The notes under the pieces were generated by a model, which was not told where the DNA came from, ran no database searches, and saw only the letters and a program-made list of their open reading frames with translations. The position numbers and the translations under genes are program-made. Shown here in pieces: positions 29,101 through 38,769 of a stretch of DNA of 64,000 nucleotides. The stretch's first letter is position 1. The number at the start of each line of letters is the position of its first letter. The stretch is from Ichthyophis bannanicus (lineage: Eukaryota; Chordata; Amphibia; Gymnophiona; Ichthyophiidae), in contig JAWIIG010000039.1 of assembly GCA_033557465.1 (NCBI GenBank), positions 1,054,001 to 1,118,000 of the forward strand, read 5' to 3'.

Positions 29101-29121
29101 TGGCGTAGTTTTTCGGATTGC
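29101..29121 (+). promoter_or_regulatory. Primer-binding site of E2, tRNA-Ser type
   Basis: Two bases after the LTR, TGGCGTAGTTTTTCGGATT matches the tRNA-Ser complement TGGCGTAGTCGGCAGGATT at both ends and differs in the middle. E1 keeps the middle (GGCAGGATT). Together they rebuild the site without gaps. Confidence 0.65.
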
Positions 29122-29289
29122 TTTTGCACCAAGAGGATTTACTTGTTGTGGATTACAAATAAAAGTCAAGTTTAAAGCTGTAAGAAGATTTCTTTCCCTC
29201 ATCTGCACTTTGGAAGAAAAGTGGTTGTTCCAGGAAGCTGTCCCAGAGGAAAAGACCCTGTGCAAAGTGGGATTCATCACTGAGACAAG

Positions 29290-29425
29290 GTAATATGTAC
29301 CTGGGCATGTCTAGTGGTGGATGTGTGTAAGCACAGGGGGTAATTGAAAAAAAAAAAAAAGTTGAAAAAAACACACCTGGTTGGAAGGTGCTGCTCTTTG
29401 GTTTTTTTTTTTCCTTTTCTTGCAG
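29290..29425 (+). other. Candidate leader intron of E2
   Basis: Donor-like ACAAG/GTAATATGT at 29290 and a T-rich tract ending TTTTCTTGCAG at 29425, eight bases before the gag ATG. E1 has the same arrangement (13369-13240). The intron would be 136 bp. Confidence 0.5.
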
Positions 29426-29433
29426 GGGTCAAG

Positions 29434-32400
29434 ATGGATCTGAGGGAGATGGCTCAGTGGATGGCAGCCCAATTTTGCAAGCAGCAGGAGCTATCACAGC
29501 AGGCCCAGGACACTGCTATGAAGGCCTTAATGGAACAGCAGAAACCAGTGCTTGATCTGGTGCAAGCTCTAGTTCAGCTGCAGAGCCAAAGTGGAACAGA
29601 TGCAAGACCAGTAGTTAGTACTGGTACACCACATATGGACAATGTGGGCCTCAATCAAGGGATTGGGGCATTTAATTTTGGGAAATTAACTCCAGAAGAT
29701 AATGTTGATGATTTTCTAGAGTCTTTTGAAAGAGTGGCACAGGCTTTAGCATGGCCAGAGACCCAGTGGGCAGTAAGGCTGGCAGCCTCATTAACTGGTG
29801 AGGCACTAGCAGCTTACAGAGCAATGCCAGCAGCCCAGGCTTTGATTTATAAGGATGTAAAGGCAGCTATTAGAGATCGCCTAGGGTTGTCTATTTCAGA
29901 GTATAGGCGAATGTTTAGAGCTGTTACATTGAAAGTGGGTGAGACACCCAGGGCTCTGAGTCAGAGAATCAGAAGTTTAGCTGTAAAATGGTTGGAGCCT
30001 GAGCAAAAGACAGTAGAAATGTTATTAGATGTTATAATGCTGGAACAATTTATGCTTGGGGTACCTAAAGATTTGAATGTTTTTCTTATACAGCAAAATT
30101 GCCAAAATCTTGGAGAGGCAACCATGCTAGCAGAGAGATTCTTGGAAGCCACGCAGGCTTGCCATAGAATGGGTGGCCCTCTAAAGATGGATGCTGAGGC
30201 TAGATGTGCTGTATCAGAAAAAGGAATAATTAGGAATGTTTCTAAAAATGAATGTACTGTATCAAACCAGATGACACAGTGGAATAGAAAGAAATGTTTC
30301 AAGTGTGGGAAATTGGGACATTTAGAGAAGAGATGCCAGACACACACTAGTTTAATGGGTCTGGATTTAAGACAGCCCAAGGAAGGATTTCTTTTGATGG
30401 TTGATGTGCAGGGAATTACCACAAATGCATTATTAGACTCTGGGGCAGACCAGAGTATGATGTCAAAAAGGCTTTGGAAGAGGATAGAGGCCCAAGAAAG
30501 ATTTGTGCCTAGAACCCCTGAAAGCCAAGTTCACATCAGATGCATTCATGGTGCTGCATCATCATATCCCACCTATAGGCTAAAGGTTAAGTGCCTAGGG
30601 AAACAAGAGGAAGTCCTGTTAGCAGTGGTGCCTAGGCTACCTTTTGATTTGGTTTTAGGAAGAGACTGGCCAAGATTTAAGCAGGGTCTAGTGGAAGGAC
30701 TAGGAAAGAAGGAGGGAGAAGGTTTAATGGTAGTAGTTCCCGGGCCTTTATTTGGAAGTCCTCAGACCCCAGCTAAAAAGATGGTTAAGCGTCCAGAAGA
30801 CCAAGCTACCCCAAAGCAGATATTCGTCCTAAAGTACCATAAGGTCTCTGAGAAGGCCCAAGCTCCTAAGCGGGCAACCCCTCAGTCTGCTGGGGTTGAC
30901 CTATGCAGCATAGAAAATGTGACTGTACCTAGCCAAGGGAGAGCCCTGGTTGACACCGGTCTCCAAGTGGAAATACCAATTGGATGTTATGGGAGAGTAG
31001 CCCCAAGGTCCGGATTAGCCCTTAAATATTTCATCGATGTGGGTGCGGGAGTAATTGATCCCGATTACAGGGGCAATATTAAAGTTCTGTTGTTTAACTT
31101 TGGATAGAATGAGTATCACGTAAAGACAGGAGACAAAATTGCCCAATTGATCTGTGAGAGGCTGGGTTTTCCACCTGTGGAGGAGGTCACATCCCTAGAG
31201 AATTCTGAACGTGGAGCCAAAGGTTTTGGTTCTACTGATGTCAAAGGGGTTAAAAGCTTAGCTGCCACCTGTGCCCGAGAGAGGGAGGTGAGTGAAGAGG
31301 AAGATTTGGGACCCCAGGTATCTGATTGTAAAGAAAAATCAGAGCCCCAAATAGGGGAGGACCTGACAATGGTACAACAGGAAGAAATTAGGAAGTTGCT
31401 TAAGGAATTCCCAGATGTGTTGACACCCATACCTGGGGAGACCCATTTGGTGGCCCACGAAATAATAACCCCACCTGGGAAATTGGTTCGTCAAAGGCCA
31501 TACCGCTTGCCTGAAGCCAAAAGACAGGAGGTAGTGGCACAAGTCCAGGAGATGTTGGACATGGGGGTAATAGAGGAGTCAAAGAGTCCCTGGAATAGCC
31601 CCATAGTCCTGGTGCCGAAGCCTGATAGATCCTTAAGATTTTGTATTGACTTCTGGCAGGTAAACGCCATATCAGTTTTTGATGCATATCCAATGCCAAG
31701 AATTGAGGAGCTGTTGGACCAGCTGGGACAGGCTCAATACTTAACCACCCTTGATATGACAAAAGGATATTGGCAAATCCCTCTCACCAGGGAGTCGAAG
31801 CCGAAGACTGCGTTCAGCACCCCCGTTGGCCTTTTCCAGTTCAAGAGGATGCCTTTCGGACTGCATGGAGCAGCGGCTACCTGCCAAAGGTTAGTAGATC
31901 AGGTACTTCGACCCCACCAAAGTTATGCTTTTGCATACATGGATGATGTCATAATCCATAGTAACACCTGGGCGGAGCATTTGAAGAGGATCAAGGCAGT
32001 CTTGTGCTCTATGAAGCAAGCGGGAATCACTTTAAACCCGAAGAAGTGTGTCTTTGCAAATAGGGAGGTAAAATACCTAGGCCACCTAGTGGGAAGAGGA
32101 AAAATTAAACCTCTATTAAGCAAAATAGATAGCATCAGGAATTTTCCTCCTCCAACAACCAAGAAACAACTAAGAAGTTTCTTAGGACTTATTGGATACT
32201 ACCGCCGGTTTATACCGCAATTCGCAGAGAAAAGTGCCATTTTCATGGATATGCTGCGAAAGAATTGTCCAAACCAGATAAAGTGGACACCAGAAGCTAA
32301 AAAAGCGTTTTCAGTATTAAAAGAAAAATTGTGTACAGGACCGGTACTGAAAGGAGTAGACTTCAAGAAACCCTTTCTGGTTCAAACCGATGCATCGGAT

Positions 32401-32994
32401 GTAGGGCTAGGAGCGGTCCTATCCCAGTGCCATGATGGGGAGGAGCATCCTGTGATGTACCTGAGCAGGAAGTTGTCACTGGCTGAACAAAAGTATTCCA
32501 CGATAGAAAAAGAGTGTTTGGCTATCAAGTGGTCAGTGGAGGCGTTAAGGTTTTACCTTACAGGGAGAAAGTTCCAGTTGGTCACGGACCATGCCCCACT
32601 TAAGTGGTTGCAGCAAATGAAGAACCACAATGCCAGGTTGACACGCTGGTACATGGCCTTACAGGCGTTTGATTTCCAAGTTGAACATCGTGCCGGGAAG
32701 TTACACAAGAATGCGGATGCACTTTCCCGTATTACGGACTGTAGAGAAGAAGTTTCACCAGTAAAACCAGTCCGTAATAACTTAAGCAGGGGGGTATGTG
32801 ATAAGGAAGCTTATCATAGCTCAGGTAGGAGCTATAGAAAAGATGATGTGACTCTGAACAAGCAACCTGTCAGTTCTGGTAGAAGTGAGAAAACAGAGTT
32901 TTCACATAAAAGACTACCAGTCCCAGAATGCACCAGGTTTCCAGCAGAGTCCATTGGACTGGATTCAGCCAGAGGAATGGATTGGCAGAGATAG
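29434..32994 (+). CDS. E2 gag-protease-dUTPase-RT-RNase H, reading into the 3' LTR
   Basis: One frame from ATG 29434, broken only by TAG at 31105-31107. Order: gag with zinc knuckle CFKCGKLGHLEKRC (CX2CX4HX4C); protease ALLDSGADQSM and VLGRDW; dUTPase (30885-31240); RT with KPDRSLRFCIDF, TLDMTKGYWQIPL, MPFGLHGAAATCQRL and AYMDD (31936-31947); tether YLGHLV, FLGLIGYYRRFI; RNase H VQTDASDVGLG, EKECLAIKW, VTDHAPLKW and NADALSR. The frame then passes the polypurine tract (NNLSRGV) into the 3' LTR ORF (CDKEAYHSSG) and stops at 32994 because of a deletion there. No integrase. In E1 the integrase follows the protease. Confidence 0.9.
30885..31240 (+). other. dUTPase domain in E2 pol
   Basis: All five trimeric dUTPase motifs occur in order: SAGVDL (motif 1), PRSGLAL (2), GVIDPDYRGNI (3), GDKIAQLI (4) and RGAKGFGST (5). 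The enzyme hydrolyses dUTP to dUMP and keeps uracil out of cDNA. Its place between protease and RT differs from lentiviruses (between RNase H and integrase) and betaretroviruses (before protease). A TAG lies between motifs 3 and 4. Confidence 0.9.
32784..32796 (+). promoter_or_regulatory. Polypurine tract of E2
   Basis: AAGCAGGGGGGTA directly precedes the 3' LTR start TGTGATAAGG and is identical to the E1 tract. Confidence 0.9.
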
Positions 32995-33974
32995 GAATCA
33001 CCAGTGGCTACCTGGAAGAGAGAAGACTGCACGTGGAAGGGACTTTCAGACCAAGGCCAGAAGGTATGTGAGAGGAGATCCAGTGTCCAGGGATCAAGAT
33101 TGGAAGGCTGGACATCAGAATTGGATTACATACTGGCCAGGCTATACAGAGAAGAATAATGATAGCAGGAGAGGCTCAGGTATGAACACTGATCCAGACC
33201 CTATCTATAATAGAGAATGGCAGCAAGGGAATAAGCATTCTCATGATAGTGCCTTAATGAAAGACTCGTCTGTGCCAATGTATGATAGTGACCCTATGCT
33301 GATTGATGAAGGGGGAGATACAGCAGATGAAAGTACAGTTTACATGGACTGTTCTCTATCTAAATGCTATTGCTAGCTTTCTGTGAGCAAACACATCAGC
33401 CATCACAAAGAAACCTAACTTTGTTCTTTATTTCCACTGCAAACAGCTCTTAAGGCAGGATTTGGGTTCACACAGTAGCAGCCAGCCAGCTAAAGGCTTA
33501 CAGCTGGTCAACTGATAGTAATTAAAGCTGCACCTGATTGTGTGTGTGAGCAAGGGAGAATCACTGCTGAGATCTGCGTGGAAAATAAGCAGAAGTTAAC
33601 CTAACCAGCAAAGTTTATTCTTTTCTTTGTGCCTTTGTATTTGGTAATTATTTGCTAAGAAAACATTAGCTAATTGCCTGACAAGTTGAAGGTTGTTTTC
33701 TGGTTTACTTTGTGACTTTTTGTTATCCATTTAAACACTGCAAGCAAGTAACCTCATTTATATTGCTATCAAGCATACATGTGCTGGGTGAATTAAACCC
33801 CATCAATAAAAGAAGTATTTTATTGGCCTTACCACTGGTTACACAACTCAATTATTGTCTTCAGCTGTGTTTGGGAGTGAATGAACTACATTACCCACAA
33901 TACCTTGCAAGAATCATATGAATATATGCATCGTCAAGATTGTGTAAGTTCTCACCCTAGGCAGCCGTCTGACA
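32797..33974 (+). repeat. 3' LTR of E2 (copy m, 1178 bp, internal deletion)
   Basis: It is nearly identical to the 5' LTR but lacks 407 bp. The deletion joins two CCAGCAG repeats: TTTCCAGCAG at 27653-27662 and GTGCCAGCAG at 28065-28074 of the 5' LTR become one at 32939-32948. The deletion shifts the frame, so the LTR ORF ends at 32994; its distal half stays open in another frame to 33376. Confidence 0.92.
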
Positions 33975-34276
33975 AGTTGTAGTCCCATTTTTAGCTCTCT
34001 GATAAAAAGCAATTGTAGTCCGAGTGTTTAAGGCAAAATGACAAGGATTTATTCCCCTCACAAATAGAACTTTGGTGCAGAACAAAAAATAGGACAGTCT
34101 CCAGGAGTTTAGCATGAGGCTTATATACAATAACTAAGGTAATTGCTTATTCACTCTCTGGTTCCAAAACATGCAGTGCTCGTTGCAAGTACCAAATGGA
34201 AAACAAAACAGCTTCTCACGGCAAAGAAAAATAGTTCCTATTTCTTTGCTGTTTCTCAGCACTTTTACTTCAAGGT

Positions 34277-35188
34277 TTAACACAGTGACGCAATGTTGTC
34301 AGCCAAACAAAGCGTGCAATCCATTTGCATATCTGCTACTTCATCAACATTAAAGTCTATTTGCATATCTTCTATCTCAGGACTAACAGCGTTTGTCTGC
34401 AAACTGTTACTATGGGATTTAAGATAACTTCCCTCTGTAAACTCAGGTGTTTTCCCTTTCCACAACTCAAAACAGCAAGGGTTTAAAATACCTGTTGCTC
34501 TGGAGTTTCCTCTTTGGCTCGCCTCTAATTCTTGGCAGCTATGAGGAAATACTTTTGTGCTGGGCTCCCACCTGTGCAAACTCTGAAGGTTTCCTTCTGA
34601 CTGAAGGGCTCCCTGCTTTCTCCGTTCCAGTCAGTTCCTGGTCACAGGGCGTGCCTTCCCTCCTCCTAGTCTGCTGGCTTTTCTCCCAGATCTGTAGGTA
34701 GTTTCTTTACCCGGTATCCAACTCTCAGGAGTTTCTGAGCCTCTCCAAGCCCCTCTTACAGGAGGTCTCCCCTCTCTCCTGTCTTTACTGTCCAGGACTC
34801 CTCTTTCTCCTCCTTTCCTTCCTTGTGTTGCTTATTTTCCTTCTCTGCCACAACTCCAACTTTCTCTGCTGCCACGGCTTCAACTGCCGTCTGAACTGCA
34901 ATTACCACTCCAGCCTGCACTCCAGCCTCCTCTCCAGCTTCCTTTCTCTCCGGCTTCTCCTCTCTCCTTCCTGGGAGCTAATGACGAGGTTTTATAATTC
35001 TGTTCCCCTGGGCTTGGCTCTGCTCTCACCCTGAACAGGTGTGATTGATGCAGCTCAGCTCTTGTCTTTCTCTGTTTACCTTTTCTTTGTAAACAGTGAG
35101 CCATGTGTTCTAGCTGTCTGTCAGTTTTAAAGGTGGAATCTTCCTTTCTCTCTATTTCCATGGGCTCCGTAGGGGTCTCTACATCACA
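34277..35188 (-). pseudogene. LTR-start ORF, copy f (304-codon frame, three nonsense codons)
   Basis: One frame runs from LTR base 1 (35188) to the stop at 34277-34279, interrupted by TGA near 34880, TAA near 34832 and TGA near 34637. The N-terminus is CDVETPTEPMEIE, parallel to copy j (CHVEDPSEAMELA); both share TDRQxEHMA. The C-terminus is acidic, ending MQMDCTLCLADNIASLC. An ATG lies at codon 10. Function unknown. Confidence 0.65.
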
Positions 35189-35920
35189 GTGCCTAGCAGT
35201 TTCCCCATAAGACACAGGTTCCATAATGCTTGTACTGGGCCAAGCATTGATATCCTGGGTCCCTTCTTAATAATGGTTTATGGACTTTTCCTCCTGGAAC
35301 TTGTCCAAACCTTTTTTAAACCCAGCTACACTAACAGCCTTTACTACATCCTCCGGTAACAAATTCCAGAGTTTGATTACACGTTGAGTGAAAAAATATT
35401 TTCTTTTATTAGTCTTAAATAGTTTACCCTGTAGCTTCATTGCATGTCTCCTAGTCTTTCTATATTCTGATAACGTAAACAATCGATCTACGTTTACCCG
35501 TTCCACTCCGTTCATTAATTTATAGACTTCTATCATATCTCCCCTCAACCGTTTCTTTTCCAGGTTAAAGAGCTCTAACCTTTTTAGCCTTTCTTCATAG
35601 GAGTATCCTTCCATCTCCTTTACCATTTTGGTGGCTCTTCTCTGAACCTTTTCTAGGTAAGGTACTTCAGGCCGGAAGGTCGGGGGTTCAAATCCCACTA
35701 GAGGACAGCAACCTTGGGCCGGAAGGACTGGGGTTTCTAGTCCCACAGGTGCTCCTTGTGGTCTTGGGCAAGCCACTTAACCCTCCATAGCCCATGTTCC
35801 CTGTAAAATAGTTATCTCCAAGTTATAATGCCCTGTTCAATGTAATTTCAGTTTGTTCAATGTAAACCGCACTGATGTGGAATAGCGCGGTATATAAGAA
35901 AATGTAAATAAATAAATAAA

Positions 35921-36060
35921 TTTACTTGGATGTGATCAGCTGTTAAGCAAATTAAGCAAAAAGAAAACAGAGAGACGAAGATCCAGTAAGAACTGCGAGG
36001 GGAAATGGAAAGTACATTTTTTCTTAAAGTTTTATTGAGTAATAACTTTCATTAACTGTC
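35921..36060. other. hAT non-coding 3' sequence
   Basis: This lies downstream of the transposase stop on the minus strand. It is A/T-rich with no coding sequence of its own. Confidence 0.5.
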
Positions 36061-36329
36061 TTAATAACTTTCTTTAACTTTTATTGAGTAATTTGTGTTA
36101 AATTTAGGTCGAGTATTGATCCAGGCTGATCTTGCACAATCTTTAATATTTCGCTCTTGCTCATTAGTGAGACGTCTGAGCCTGCATTTCATCCACCAGC
36201 TTTTTGAAGTTGGTTGAAGATTGCGTGAGGGCCAGTCTCAGGGAATCCTTGAGATGTTCATCTGTCATGTTGGAACGTTGTGTACTCTTTGTCATTTTCA
36301 GATGAGAAAACACAGATTCACACAAATAA

Positions 36330-36682
36330 GTTTTTTATTTATTTTATTTAAAGGGTATTTGTATCCCGCCTTATCCTTCAATCAAGGCGGTGAGCACAGC
36401 AAGCAATCAGTGTAAGTGTTGTGTGTCATGTGAGCCTTATGTACAGTGTGGGTGCGTGTGTGCGAGTGTTTTGATTTGGGTGAGCTATTTACATATGCGC
36501 TATGTACAGTATATACATGGGTTTCTGGGTCCAGGCTTGGTGGTTTCCGTGAGCTGTGATTAGTCCAGATTGGATCCGGTTTGTGGATTCAGGTTAAGCA
36601 TTTGGGCCGTAGTGATCTGTGAAGAGTACAGTCTTCAGGTGTTGATCTGTGAAGAGTACAGTCTTCAGGTGTTATGGACTTT
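36330..36682 (-). mobile_element. L2-type 3' end inserted in the transposase
   Basis: The plus strand shows TTTTATTTATTTTATTTAAA, GGGTATTTGTATCCCGCCTTATCC and a region similar to the L2 3' untranslated region at 57770-57980. It contains a direct repeat of about 28 bp (GATCTGTGAAGAGTACAGTC twice, 36617 and 36645). Confidence 0.65.
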
Positions 36683-36808
36683 TGAAGTTGAACTGAAACA
36701 GGCGTGTACGGCTTCACTGCATCTTCTCAAGTTGGGAAATTTGTCTCTAGGCACTAGCTTCCAAAACGATTCTTGCTCAGCACGGGTCTTGAGAAAAATG
36801 TCATTTAT

Positions 36809-37757
36809 AAGGGTTTATGTTTATTTATGTTTATTTAAAATTTGATATACCGCTCAGACCCAAAGGTATTAGAGCGGTTTACAATACTACATCATATAAG
36901 GAAATAAGAAAAGAACGCCATTACAAAATAGGACAGAGTAGGGGACAGAAACAGTCAAACAGATAAGAGAAGATAAAGAACATGGAACAGCACGTTACCC
37001 TAATATACATGCAGGACATCAAAATAGCCTCCAGACGCAGACGCCATGGACCAACGCCTAAGGGCCTCGCCGCCCTCAGGCACGGGCCCGCAAGGCGCGG
37101 GCGTGCCCCTACAACGGCGGATCTAAAGCCGTTGGGCCAGGCAGTTGATTGGCGGCTCGGGGAGGAAGGGGGAGCTCCTGCTCTCACCCCCGACTAGAGC
37201 GCTGTGCATCCGAGGCCCCTGCAACGGCGGATCTAAAGCCGTTGGGCCAGGCAGTTGATTGGCGGGCTCGGGGAAGAAGGGGGAGCTCCTGCTCTCACCC
37301 CCGACTAGAGCGCTGTGCATCCGAGGCCCCTGCAACGGCGGATCTAAAGCCGTTGGGCCAGGCAGTTGATTGGCGGCTCGGGGAGGAAGGGGGAGCTCCT
37401 GCTCTCACCCCCGACTAGAGCGCTGTGCATCCGAGGCCCCTGCAACGGCGGATCTAAAGCCGTTGGGCCAGGCAGTTGATTGGCGAGCTCGGGGAGGAAG
37501 GGGGAGCTCCTGCTCTCACCCCCGACTAGAGCGCTGTGCATCCGAGGCCCCTGCAACGGCGGATCTAAAGCCGTTGGGCCAGGCAGTTGATTGGTGGGCT
37601 CGGGGAGGAAGGGGGAGCTCCTGCTCTCACCCCCGACTAGAGCGCTGTGCATCCGAGGCCCCTGCAACGGCGGATCTAAAGCCGTTGGGCCAGGCAGTTG
37701 ATTGGCGGGCTCGGGGAGGAAGGGGGAGCTCCTGCTCTCACCCCCGACTAGAGCGCT
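36809..37757 (-). mobile_element. L2-tailed element with 5' minisatellite monomers
   Basis: The 3' tail (plus strand TTTATTTAAAATTTGATATACC, GCGGTTTACAAT) lies at 36809-36890, a short unassigned body at 36891-37110, and tandem monomers form the 5' end. The block interrupts the hAT transposase between two conserved parts. It looks like a non-autonomous retroelement with 5' monomers; no coding sequence is credible. Confidence 0.5.
37111..37757. repeat. 110-111 bp GC-rich minisatellite, 5.9 copies
   Basis: Units start ACGGCGGATCTAAAGCCGTT near 37113, 37223, 37334, 37444, 37555 and 37666. Copies are almost identical, with single-base indels after TTGATTGGCG. Because 111 is a multiple of three, long frames appear on both strands; they are not genes. 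Confidence 0.95.
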
Positions 37758-37859
37758 GTTAATATTTTGTTTTCAAGAGATGGCTTGGGCTTGTTCAATG
37801 AGTAATTTTTACTGATAGCAGCTGCAGTTTCTTTAATGTCCACATCTACTTTGAATGGG

Positions 37860-37994
37860 TATTTATTTATTTATTTGCAGTCTCTTTTATACCGCGCTAT
37901 TCAACATCAGTGCAGTTTACAATGAACATAAGAGTTGCACATCTCAATTTCGTGATTTGTGCTTACAGTGAAACAGGTATAATAACTTGGGTAT
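37860..37994 (-). mobile_element. L2-type tail
   Basis: ATTTATTTATTTATTTGCAG, then TTTTATACCGCGCTATTCAACATCAGTGCAGTTTACAATG, the reverse of the common AACCGCACTGATG...GCGCGGTATA tail. A near-identical copy lies at 52085-52220. Confidence 0.75.
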
Positions 37995-38565
37995 GAAAAG
38001 TACTCCGCAACTGTTCCAATTTTTTGGAAGTCACAGAATCAATTTTTAAATTCCTGGATAACAGAACAGATTTCTGTCACATACTTATCGTTCTGAAAAA
38101 CAAAATTTGGATATTGTCCCAGATGGTCCTGCTTATTAGGAAAATGATCAAAAGTGTTGTTTGCAAGGTCAGTCATCAATAGCTCAAATTTGCTCTTGTA
38201 GGATGTAACTTGTCACCAGTAACCTCCCCAGAGCAAAGGCATGTAGGGTAGGTCAGCCTGGGATATCCCAACTTAGGAAGCAGGGCAGTACACTTGGTCA
38301 TGCACTGCCTTCTGGGAGTTGTATTTCCTCGTACTCACTAAGCCAGGAATTAATTGTAGTGGAGTGATTTCAGGCAAAACAATGATAAGGTTTTATTTCC
38401 CCTTCCGGGTGGATTAATTGCAAATGAAACTTAGGACAAAATTGCCATACTTCTGGCATAAAGAAAACATCTCAGGAACTTATAATACAAAAACAGCTTC
38501 TTTAGCTTTCAGCTTCAAACATACAGTGCTCAGTACAAACTTAAAGGTAACAGTTTAATGTATAC

Positions 38566-38698
38566 CCAGTTCATTGTCCTGTTCATTGTAAGCACTGATC
38601 AATTTTTGTGACGTGTAGTTTCTGTTCATTGTAAACCGCACTGATGTCAAATAGCGCGGTATCAAAGAAACTGTAAATAAATAAATAAATAAATAAAC
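38566..38698 (+). mobile_element. L2/SINE-type tail inside LTR j
   Basis: GTTCATTGTAAACCGCACTGATGTCAAATAGCGCGG followed by AAATAAATAAATAAATAAAT. Confidence 0.7.
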
Positions 38699-38769
38699 AG
38701 TCCCTTTTCATACAAAGGCAACACTTTGCTTCTTCCACTGCTATTCAAACAGCCTTGTTAACAGCCAGC

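Larger units (their letters stand above)
27514..33974 (+). mobile_element. E2: complete LTR retrotransposon (6461 bp)
   Basis: It has a 5' LTR (27514-29098), primer site, leader with candidate intron, a single gag-protease-dUTPase-RT-RNase H frame, a polypurine tract and a 3' LTR (32797-33974). AGTT is duplicated at 27510-27513 and 33975-33978. The integrase is missing between protease and dUTPase, where E1 has it, so E2 probably carries an internal deletion or moved using a helper. One TAG in the dUTPase and a 407-bp deletion in the 3' LTR are the other defects. It sits inside LTR f. Confidence 0.93.
27400..35188 (-). repeat. Solo LTR copy f, split by E2
   Basis: It starts TGTGATGTAGAGACCCC at 35188; its end reads on the plus strand TGTCACCATGTGG at 27400. 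The flanks are GTAC (27396-27399) and GTGC (35189-35192), a 4-bp duplication with one later change; the uninterrupted CR1 3' sequence (GGTACGTATGACC, reverse complement) confirms the site. E2 splits it at 27513/33975. Its own length is about 1324 bp. It is related to copy j. Confidence 0.8.
27307..35658 (-). mobile_element. CR1 3' fragment inside SINE-1, split by LTR f
   Basis: It is a 5'-truncated CR1: the end of ORF2 (35656-35267, from YLEKVQRRATKMVKEMEG to the stop) and the 3' untranslated region, continued at 27399-27307 to the 3' end (plus strand ATAAGAACATAAGATATGCC). The break at GTAC/GTGC is the LTR f insertion. Confidence 0.8.
27277..35920 (+). mobile_element. tRNA-derived SINE-1, split by a CR1 fragment
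   Basis: The head (GGAGTGGAGGAGTGGCCTAGTGGTTGGGGC, 27277-27306) and the body (35659-35920) match the complete SINE at 58216-58514. The body has a B-box-like GGTTCAAATCCC and a tail GTAAACCGCACTGATG...AGCGCGGTATATAAG shared with L2-like elements. The CR1 3' fragment lies between them. Confidence 0.8.

Noticed and set aside
31105..31107. TAG as a programmed readthrough site between gag and pol
   Set aside because: It falls inside the dUTPase between motifs 3 and 4, not at a gag-pol junction, so a point mutation is more likely.
35670..35720. tRNA gene (B-box GGTTCAAATCC)
   Set aside because: It lies in a tRNA-derived SINE with a non-tRNA body and an L2-like tail; no cloverleaf can be formed.
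37149..37762. Long repeated frames on both strands over the minisatellite
   Set aside because: The unit length of 111 bp is a multiple of three and almost free of stops on both strands; no start context or family match.
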